Under the pieces are notes generated by a model, which ran no database searches, was not told the DNA's origin, and saw only the letters and a list, made by a program, of their open reading frames with translations. Made by a program: the position numbers and the translations under genes. Shown in pieces: positions 1 to 4,403 of a stretch of DNA of 5,030 nucleotides. Each line of letters opens with the position of its first letter. The first letter of the stretch is position 1. Source of the stretch: an uncultured Flavobacterium sp. (lineage in GTDB: Bacteria > Bacteroidota > Bacteroidia > Flavobacteriales > Flavobacteriaceae); the NCBI GenBank assembly GCA_946480635.1, contig CAMLKV010000201.1, positions 1 to 5,030 on the forward strand, written 5' to 3'.

Positions 1-275
1 ATGCAGCAAGATCAATAGAAACAATCAAACCTAAGGTTTTAGTCTTACATGGTGCCGATGATTTTTTTGTTCCTGAAACAGAAATAAAAGCTTTTCATGA
101 TGAAATGAATAAAGCAAAAGCCGATTGGCAAATGGTATATTATGCTGATGCTGTACATTCATTCACACACAAAGATGCAGGAAATGATAAAAGCAAAGGA
201 ACTGCTTATAATGAAAAAGCAGCAAAACGTTCTTGGGAAGCAATGAAATCGTTTTTTAACGAAATACTTAATTAG
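1..275 (+). CDS. Dienelactone hydrolase family protein, C-terminal part (5' end outside window)
   Basis: This is the last 90 residues of an alpha/beta-hydrolase, read from base 3 and open to the left edge. The strand-turn segment 'VLVLHGADDFFVP' (window residues 12-24) carries the acidic residue of the triad, most likely D20. The segment 'DAVHSFTH' (49-56) carries the triad histidine H52. This D/H spacing and the 'HG.DD..VP' wording are typical of the dienelactone hydrolase family (Cys-Asp-His triad). The nucleophile elbow lies upstream of the window, so Cys versus Ser cannot be checked. Family members hydrolyse ester or lactone bonds, but the substrate here is unknown. Any signal peptide would also be outside the window. 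The last 8 bases overlap the end of the convergent transporter gene. No plus-strand terminator hairpin is visible just after the stop. The family call is fairly sure; the specific reaction is not. Confidence 0.8.
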   Translation, partial: AARSIETIKPKVLVLHGADDFFVPETEIKAFHDEMNKAKADWQMVYYADAVHSFTHKDAGNDKSKGTAYNEKAAKRSWEAMKSFFNEILN

Positions 276-1242
276 TTAGCCCAGCAACTTTATCCTTATT
301 ATCAATTATTGTTTTTTCAGGTATTATCTTATTAAGTATTTTTTCGAACCAAGGCAAAAACCATACAAAAACTAAAACTCCAATAAAATTAAACAAGAAA
401 TGAGCGTTTGCCAATGTCTGTTCTAAAGAAGATTTTCCGCTAATCCATTCTACGAAATGAACAAAAGGTAAAAACAACAATAAACAAATAACAACAGTGG
501 TAAAGTTAAATACAAGATGAAACAACCCGGTTTTTATTCCTTGTCTATTACCTCTAATTGTTGCTAAAAGAGTATCACTACAGGTTCCTAGTTCGGCACC
601 AAGCATAATTGCAATACCTCCTACTAAACTTATTGCTCCTTTTTTGACTAATAAAATAGCCATACCAACAGTTGCAGAGGAAGATTGTATTATAAGCGTT
701 ACTAAAGCTCCTGTCAAAGCTCCATTTATTGGATCATCCATTTTTAGCATCCAATCATGAAAGGTTGGATTTTGTTTTAATGGTGAAATTGCATTTTCCA
801 TGATAAACAACCCAAAGAAAAGCATCCCAAAATAAATAAACAATTGCCCATATTTTTTGATGTTCTCCTTTTGAGTAATCAACAAGACTGACATGCCTAT
901 AATTAGTAAAATAGGCGAATATTTAGAAACATCGAGTGCAATAATTTGGCTACTAATAGTAGTTCCAATGTTTGCTCCCATAACAATTCCCATGGCTTGC
1001 CTAAAAGTCATTAATCCCGAATTAACCAAAACAATAGTAATTATTATCACTACCGATGATGAATCCAATACGATTGTAATTATTGTTCCAGTTAGTATTG
1101 AAGTGAAAGTATTTCCGGTAAATTTAAGCAGCCATTTTTTTGGTTTTTTTGCAGTAATTCTCCGAATAACATCAGACAGACTGGTTACTGCATATAAGAA
1201 AAGGACTAATCCTCCGAGTAATGTTAAAACAATCTCGTTCAT
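268..1242 (-). CDS. Na/Pi-cotransporter family membrane protein (NptA/PF02690 type), no PhoU-like domain
   Basis: This is a 324-residue polytopic inner-membrane protein with the internal duplication of the Na+/phosphate cotransporter family. Repeat 1 has 'IVLDSSSVV' (D60 in ATG numbering) followed by 'GANIGTT' (about 89-95). Repeat 2 has 'LIIQSSSAT' (Q186) followed by 'GAELGTC' (about 215-221). Two 'H..FN' motifs, 'FHLVFN' and 'AHFLFN', follow in the C-terminal half, as is usual in the family. The protein ends about 20 residues after the last membrane segment, so the cytosolic PhoU-like domain of many bacterial members is absent. The ATG at 1242 is preferred over an in-frame TTG at 1251 because 'TTGGAA' upstream of it gives a possible weak ribosome site; the TTG form would add three residues (MEI). 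Family membership suggests Na+-coupled phosphate uptake, but the first QSSS motif reads DSSS, so the substrate is uncertain. Its 3' end overlaps the convergent hydrolase gene by 8 bp. Confidence 0.85.
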   Translation of the reverse strand: MNEIVLTLLGGLVLFLYAVTSLSDVIRRITAKKPKKWLLKFTGNTFTSILTGTIITIVLDSSSVVIIITIVLVNSGLMTFRQAMGIVMGANIGTTISSQIIALDVSKYSPILLIIGMSVLLITQKENIKKYGQLFIYFGMLFFGLFIMENAISPLKQNPTFHDWMLKMDDPINGALTGALVTLIIQSSSATVGMAILLVKKGAISLVGGIAIMLGAELGTCSDTLLATIRGNRQGIKTGLFHLVFNFTTVVICLLLFLPFVHFVEWISGKSSLEQTLANAHFLFNFIGVLVFVWFLPWFEKILNKIIPEKTIIDNKDKVAGLTN

Positions 1243-1306
1243 GATTTCCAATTATCAATAATTGAAAGATACTAAGTTACTTATTTTTTATTACAGGATT
1301 GTTTTT

Positions 1307-1328
1307 AAAACATTAACTTTCAGTTAAT
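1307..1328 (-). terminator. Possible weak terminator or operator hairpin after the acyltransferase gene
   Basis: A perfect 7-bp inverted repeat, ATTAACT and AGTTAAT with a 3-base loop (arms 1312-1318 and 1322-1328), starts within the acyltransferase stop codon. On the minus strand it is followed by GTTTT. The stem is almost all A:T, so it would be weak as an intrinsic terminator, and it could equally be an operator for the transporter gene 70 nt downstream. The rest of the 85-nt gap (1243-1327) shows a near-match to the Bacteroidota -7 box (TATCTTTC on the minus strand, 1264-1271, against TAnnTTTG) but no -33 TTTG at the right distance. Confidence 0.3.
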
Positions 1329-1666
1329 TAAAATAAAAAAGGTGCTTTTTTATTGATTTTATCCAAAATCCACCAAAATAATAGAGCTGTAAAACAAACC
1401 AGAAAATATTTAACTACAACAAATTCGAAAGTCTTTTGTGGAAGGAATTCATAAACTAAACGAATAGCATATGGATGAACCAAATAAATTCCTAAAGAAA
1501 GTGTAGGATTAACAGCTGTTGAAGTTACAGATTTACTTTCGTTAGCAACCACAAGAGTAAACATGCTTAATAAAGGCAAAACAATTAAAAAATCCATTGC
1601 TTTTACTTTAAACTGATAATAACAATACACTTCTATCAACAGGAAAGCCCAAAGGAGAACATACAT
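1328..1666 (-). CDS. Acyltransferase-3, C-terminal piece (112 aa) in the -1 frame
   Basis: This piece overlaps the end of the first piece by 31 nt. It opens with an ATG whose A is the last base of the A7 run. It encodes about four membrane helices (near 2-17, 26-41, 57-72 and 82-100) and the family's late motif 'LSLGIYLVHPYAIRLVYEF' (57-75). There is no Shine-Dalgarno-like sequence before this ATG, so independent translation looks poor. Reading through from the first piece by a -1 slip gives a seamless family-like sequence. Confidence 0.5.
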   Translation of the reverse strand: MYVLLWAFLLIEVYCYYQFKVKAMDFLIVLPLLSMFTLVVANESKSVTSTAVNPTLSLGIYLVHPYAIRLVYEFLPQKTFEFVVVKYFLVCFTALLFWWILDKINKKAPFLF

Positions 1667-2289
1667 TTTTTTGTATTACTAATCGTAGTTTTCCATTGTT
1701 CATAAAGCGTTCCAAGCAACATCATTGGAAAAGCAAAGAATAAGAAGTTTCTAGTTGTCCCTATGACTACATATACAAATTGAATGTCTAAATAACGATG
1801 CAAAACATCTGACTGAATTAAAATTTGAAAAACATATCCAAAAGTCAATAATGAAATTATTAGAACCCATTTTGAAAAAACAGAACTGTTTCGCACACAA
1901 TACAATAATCCAACTGCAACAACCGATGCCAACAAATACCACAAGTGCCAATAGCCATAAATAAGTTTCAAAACCATATCAAATCGGTTAAACCAACCCA
2001 ATTTATAAAACCGAATTAAATCAGGAAGATATAGTATTTGCCAAGTTATATAAAGCAGCAGAATTCGTTTAGCATATTTCCATAAATAGGCTCTATCATT
2101 AAGTTTGTTCCTTAAAAAATATCCTGAAATCAAGAAGAATGTTGGCACAGCAATTCGAGTAATCCCACTGGCAATTTCATATGAAATTAATCCTTCTAAA
2201 CCGTCTAATTTAGAAACCGGAAAAATATGCAAAGCCACAACCAAAAAGGCCATTATTACTTTTAGTATGTCGAGATTATTGTTACGCAT
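1636..2289 (-). CDS. Acyltransferase-3, N-terminal piece as read in the annotated frame (217 aa)
   Basis: If no frame change happens, translation stops at a TGA at 1636-1638 after nine out-of-frame residues ('CMFSFGLSC', 209-217). This piece would hold about six membrane segments: near 10-23, 43-59, 72-88, 112-131, 140-158 and 171-196. It keeps the proposed catalytic H21, the 'SGYF' motif and the 'R..FLFFAFP..LLG' segment (180-193), but it lacks the C-terminal four helices. A stable, active enzyme of this length would be unusual for the family. Confidence 0.55.
   Translation of the reverse strand: MRNNNLDILKVIMAFLVVALHIFPVSKLDGLEGLISYEIASGITRIAVPTFFLISGYFLRNKLNDRAYLWKYAKRILLLYITWQILYLPDLIRFYKLGWFNRFDMVLKLIYGYWHLWYLLASVVAVGLLYCVRNSSVFSKWVLIISLLTFGYVFQILIQSDVLHRYLDIQFVYVVIGTTRNFLFFAFPMMLLGTLYEQWKTTISNTKKCMFSFGLSC
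1666..1672 (-). other. In-phase slippery heptamer A AAA AAA at the acyltransferase frame break
   Basis: On the minus strand the first frame reads acA AAA AAA TGT. This is the canonical phase for tandem -1 slippage, and one base back the reading continues ATG TAT GTT in the second frame. The same site would be restored by one extra A in the run (A8). No strong downstream hairpin is visible; only a short GG...CC pairing is possible, and I see no clear upstream Shine-Dalgarno stimulator. The heptamer and its phase are direct observations; any programmed use is speculation. Confidence 0.45.
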
Positions 2290-2291
2290 TT

Positions 2292-2744
2292 TTATTTGAA
2301 AAACAATTGTCTTCTAGCCTCTCCAACTACAAAAGCTATAGAATTAGCGATATTATAACTTCTAATTTTATCACTCATAGGAATCGTAAGGTGATTTTCA
2401 AAAGCATTCATCACTTCTTGACTCAAACCAATACTTTCCTTTCCAAAAACCAACCAATCTCCTTCTTTAAATTCCGCTTCGTAATATGACTTATCCGATT
2501 TAGAACTAAATAAAAACACTCTTGATTTATCTGGAATTTGAGTAATCCATTCCTCAACATTATTGTATTCTTTCCAATCTAAATGTACCCAATAATCTAA
2601 TCCTGAACGTTTCAGATTTTTATCTGTAATTTCAAAACCATATGGCTTTATTAGGTGCAAGCGATTTCCTGTACCCACACACAAACGACCAATATTTCCT
2701 GTATTATTTGGTATTTCAGGCTCTACTAAAACTATATTTAACAT
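2292..2744 (-). CDS. trmL: tRNA (cytidine/uridine-34-2'-O)-methyltransferase TrmL (YibK type)
   Basis: This 150-residue SPOUT-fold methyltransferase uses S-adenosylmethionine to 2'-O-methylate the wobble nucleotide (C34/cmnm5U34) of tRNA-Leu isoacceptors, as known for Escherichia coli TrmL. It opens with the signature 'MLNIVLVEPEIPNNTGNIGRL' region (1-21). It then has 'DKNLKRSGLDYW' (41-52) and the knot-forming stretches 'VFGKESIGLS' (99-108) and 'IPMSDKIRSYNIANSIA' (121-137), ending in 'GEARRQL'. These are the cofactor-binding trefoil-knot motifs of the family, all in the expected order. The length matches the catalytic-domain-only members (about 150-160), with no added RNA-binding domain; the family works as a homodimer. 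The ATG is 21 nt after the rluE stop, and the acyltransferase ATG is 2 nt after this stop, so it is the middle gene of a probable operon. The call is secure; the exact tRNA targets in this organism are inferred. Confidence 0.94.
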   Translation of the reverse strand: MLNIVLVEPEIPNNTGNIGRLCVGTGNRLHLIKPYGFEITDKNLKRSGLDYWVHLDWKEYNNVEEWITQIPDKSRVFLFSSKSDKSYYEAEFKEGDWLVFGKESIGLSQEVMNAFENHLTIPMSDKIRSYNIANSIAFVVGEARRQLFFK

Positions 2745-2765
2745 ATTAGTATTTTTCTGTTTAAC

Positions 2766-3338
2766 TTATTGCTTGAAAAAATCTGATACTTCAAGCACTT
2801 CTCCTGCTTTCAAATCATGTAAAGTGACTGTTCCAACTCGTACTCTTACTAATCGCAAAGTAGGAAAACCAACTGCAGCTGTCATTTTTCTTACTTGGCG
2901 AAATTTACCTTCTGTCAAAGTAATAGAAACCCAACTTGTAGGTCCATGACGTTCATCACGTATTCTTCTACCTTCACCAATGTAATTTGGTAATTCATTT
3001 ACTTTAAAAGATTCACAAGGCTTGGTAGTGTATCGTATTCCTTTAAAACCAATTTCAACTCCATTTTTCAATTTTTCTATGGCTTTATCAGTAATTAAAC
3101 CATCAACTTGGGCATAATATTCTTTCTCAATTGTTTTGCTTCTCACAATCTCGCTCATCATACCATCTGTCGTAAGCAACAATAACCCTTCTGAATCTTC
3201 ATCTAAACGACCTATAGCCATAGTCCCTTCAGGAAAATCGAACAATTCACCTAGTTTTTTTTTGGGTCGTTTTTTTTCATAAATAAACTGACTTAAATAA
3301 CCGTGAGGCTTATGTAAAATAAAATGGTGATGGGGCAT
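2766..3338 (-). CDS. rluE: 23S rRNA pseudouridine synthase, RluE-like (RsuA family)
   Basis: This 190-residue enzyme converts a uridine in 23S rRNA to pseudouridine; the E. coli relative RluE modifies U2457 in the peptidyl-transferase-centre region. The catalytic motif 'AIGRLDEDSEGLLLLT' lies at 41-56 with D46 as the nucleophile. Further family marks are 'KPHGYLSQF' (10-18), 'KEYYAQVDG' (72-80), 'PTSWVSITLTEGKFRQVRKM' (133-152) and 'GFPTLRLVRVRVG' (157-169). There is no S4 RNA-binding domain in front, which fits RluE more than RsuA, RluB or RluF. The first gene after the terminator at 3354-3388, it starts 15 nt beyond the U-tract, so its 5' leader must be short or transcription must read through. 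Near its start the gene carries an A8 and an A9 run, both in frame. The family is certain; the exact target position is by analogy. Confidence 0.9.
   Translation of the reverse strand: MPHHHFILHKPHGYLSQFIYEKKRPKKKLGELFDFPEGTMAIGRLDEDSEGLLLLTTDGMMSEIVRSKTIEKEYYAQVDGLITDKAIEKLKNGVEIGFKGIRYTTKPCESFKVNELPNYIGEGRRIRDERHGPTSWVSITLTEGKFRQVRKMTAAVGFPTLRLVRVRVGTVTLHDLKAGEVLEVSDFFKQ
3255..3277 (-). repeat. Two long adenine runs (A8 and A9) inside rluE codons 22-29
   Basis: The minus strand reads gAAAAAAAAc (3270-3277) and, seven bases later, cAAAAAAAAAc (3255-3263). They encode the lysines of 'YEKKRPKKKLG'. Both are in frame in this sequence. Runs of this length are known sites of polymerase slippage and of replication indels in AT-rich bacteria. 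They also show that longer homopolymers next door were read in frame. Confidence 0.7.
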
Positions 3339-3353
3339 AAATCTAATTTTAGC

Positions 3354-3388
3354 AAAAATAAAAAGACCATTCGAAAGAATGGCCTTTT
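3354..3388 (-). terminator. Rho-independent terminator of the DUF4476 gene
   Basis: The arms 3361-3372 and 3377-3388 form a 12-bp stem with a 4-base loop, 19 nt after the DUF4476 stop codon. On the minus strand the stem is fully paired (one G:U), the loop is UUUC, and the U-tract TTTTTATTTTT follows at once. On the plus strand the same position would be an A:C mismatch, which supports minus-strand use. It separates the DUF4476 transcript from rluE-trmL-acyltransferase. Confidence 0.85.
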
Positions 3389-3407
3389 AAAATGTAATTA
3401 TATCATA

Positions 3408-4322
3408 TTATTGTCTACTTTGTATGTAATCTGATAACTCATCAACATTACTACTGAAAGAGAAAATTCCATTCAATTTAAAATAATAAGCATATTTAGC
3501 AAACTCTAATTTATTGTCCTCAAAACTAAAAGTATTAGCAATTTGGATAATTTGATCTACATTCAAACAATTATCATTAATAACTTGTTTTGCTGTTTTT
3601 AAACGAGTCTCCTCAAAGCTTTGCTTTTTTATAGTAGACAATGCTGCATTAAAATTTGCACCCGACATTCCTAATCTTCCTCTACAACCTCTTACCGAAC
3701 GCTCTCCTTCAAAATGTCTTGTATCTGAAACATGATTTGAAGAAGATGTTGTAGTAGTAGTTGTTTGAGTAACAGTTCCACCCCCCATAGAATCGTTAAT
3801 TGTTACTCCCATATTAACACCTCCAACATTCATACCAACTCCCATTGTCATGCCGTCTGTTTGTGTGGTTGTTGTAGTTGTAGTCGTTTGAGAAACACCT
3901 CCATTAATCGCAACTGTCCTAGGCTGCCCATAATGAATTACATGTACATTTGGCGCTGGAATAAAATCAGGTTGTACTGGTATAGAAGAAAAATAATTTA
4001 GCTTCGCTTTAGTCTTATTGTTTTTATCTCTTTTAATTTTATAAGTTACATCAGAAAAAACACCATCAACGTCAGTCAACATTAAGTTATTTTTAGTTAT
4101 TTCAGCTAAAGTCTTATCTTCAAATTTGATTTTCGCATTATAATAAGGTTGATTTAGATCTTCAACTCTTAAATTAGATTGTGGTATATCATTTATCTGT
4201 TCTCCATTTAAAATCAGGATAAACTTATCCCCATCTTCAGAGAAAATTGACAAATGACCAAACTGAGCAAAAGAAAAACAGGAAATAAATAAAAAGGCTA
4301 ATAAAGTAATTTTTTTAATCAT
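3408..4322 (-). CDS. Secreted DUF4476-domain protein with threonine-run linker
   Basis: This 304-residue protein has an N-terminal Sec signal peptide (1-19: 'KK', hydrophobic 'TLLAFLF', likely cut at 'SFA|Q'). C15 sits in 'FISC', a poor lipobox, so a soluble periplasmic or exported protein is favoured over a lipoprotein. Residues 20-115 look beta-rich ('FILILNGEQINDIPQSNLRVEDL'). Residues 141-200 are a low-complexity linker with two threonine runs around a Gly/Met/Val-rich stretch. Residues about 218-301 match DUF4476 (PF14771): 'FNAALSTIKKQSFEETRL', 'AKQVINDNCLNVDQIIQIA', 'FSFEDNKLEFAKYAY' and 'FSFSSNVDELSDYI'. C213 and C252 could form a disulphide. The DUF4476 'D..NY' turn after 'AKYAY' seems to be missing. 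The role is unknown; such proteins are common in Bacteroidota. It stands alone, with an 81-nt gap upstream and a strong terminator downstream. Confidence 0.85.
   Translation of the reverse strand: MIKKITLLAFLFISCFSFAQFGHLSIFSEDGDKFILILNGEQINDIPQSNLRVEDLNQPYYNAKIKFEDKTLAEITKNNLMLTDVDGVFSDVTYKIKRDKNNKTKAKLNYFSSIPVQPDFIPAPNVHVIHYGQPRTVAINGGVSQTTTTTTTTQTDGMTMGVGMNVGGVNMGVTINDSMGGGTVTQTTTTTTSSSNHVSDTRHFEGERSVRGCRGRLGMSGANFNAALSTIKKQSFEETRLKTAKQVINDNCLNVDQIIQIANTFSFEDNKLEFAKYAYYFKLNGIFSFSSNVDELSDYIQSRQ
3738..3887 (-). repeat. Paired threonine-codon runs in the DUF4476 protein
   Basis: Codons 146-155 (3858-3887) encode eight threonines, then Gln-Thr. Codons 187-195 (3738-3764) encode six threonines and three serines. 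Both are preceded by Gln and by a short 'GG.V.Q' or 'GGTVTQ' lead-in. Codons vary (ACA, ACT, ACC, ACG), so this is a protein-level low-complexity pair and not a clean DNA microsatellite. The 31 residues between them are rich in Gly, Met, Val and Asn. A flexible or surface-exposed linker, perhaps O-glycosylated, is possible. Confidence 0.6.
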
Positions 4323-4341
4323 ATTTTATAGTTTTAAATGG

Positions 4342-4368
4342 TTGAAAATGATTTGAATTAGTTTTCAA
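4342..4368. repeat. Inverted repeat in the leader of the DUF4476 gene
   Basis: TTGAAAA (4342-4348) and TTTTCAA (4362-4368) are perfect 7-bp arms with a 13-base spacer. They lie 20-46 nt upstream of the DUF4476 ATG. The centre-to-centre distance of 20 bp could suit a dimeric regulator, or the repeat may be chance in AT-rich DNA. No convincing TAnnTTTG/TTTG promoter pair was found in the 81-nt gap. Confidence 0.3.
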
Positions 4369-4380
4369 AAACAATGCCAA

Positions 4381-4399
4381 TTTAAAAAAATCTTTTAAA
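4381..4399 (-). terminator. Possible weak AT-only hairpin after the glycosyltransferase gene
   Basis: TTTAAAA (4381-4387) and TTTTAAA (4393-4399) pair across a 5-base loop, 4 nt after the stop of the glycosyltransferase. The stem has no G:C pair and no U-tract follows it, so termination here would be poor. It is listed because it is the only hairpin close to that stop. Confidence 0.2.
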
Positions 4400-4403
4400 C
4401 AAA

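Larger units (their letters stand above)
1328..2289 (-). pseudogene. Acyltransferase-3 family membrane protein gene, split by a -1 frame change at an A7 run
   Basis: Two overlapping minus-strand frames together make one normal acyltransferase-3 (PF01757) protein. The first frame gives residues 1-208 (to 'NTKK') and the second gives the remaining 112 ('MYVLLWAF...'), for about 320 residues and roughly ten membrane segments, a usual size for the family. The family landmarks are divided between the pieces. D7 and H21 of the N-terminal 'LDILK...H' motif, 'VPTFFLISGYF' (48-58) and 'WHLWYL' (114-119) lie in the first piece. The late 'SLGIYLVHP' motif lies in the second. No residues seem missing at the join. 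Such proteins move acyl groups, often acetyl, onto sugars or lipids of cell-surface glycans; this one's acceptor is unknown. The ATG is only 2 nt after the trmL stop, so translation is probably coupled. Whether this is a dead gene, a sequence error, a phase-variable gene or a programmed frameshift cannot be decided from one sequence. Confidence 0.75.

Noticed and set aside
1249..1251. TTG as the start of the transporter gene.
   Set aside because: An ATG follows three codons later with TTGGAA placed upstream of it, which makes ATG at 1242 the simpler start.
893..1261. A 122-codon plus-strand open frame.
   Set aside because: It lies wholly opposite the transporter gene; its isoleucine- and valine-rich product is the antisense of membrane-helix codons and resembles no family.
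1751..1951. A minus-strand 66-codon frame rich in Cys and Phe.
   Set aside because: It is an alternative frame inside the N-terminal acyltransferase piece, which has clear family motifs in its own frame.
2105..2489. Plus-strand frames at 2105-2299 and 2307-2489.
   Set aside because: They are opposite the acyltransferase and trmL genes and show no protein-like motifs.
3353..3360. An exact TAnnTTTG (-7 box) on the minus strand, TATTTTTG, just upstream of rluE.
   Set aside because: It is made of the U-tract of the terminator, has no TTTG -33 partner at about 19-21 nt, and would leave a leader of only about 8 nt. Chance is as likely as a promoter.
3765..4001. A plus-strand 78-codon frame rich in Cys, Ser and Asn.
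   Set aside because: It is the antisense reading of the threonine-run region of the DUF4476 gene; the composition follows from the repeated codons.
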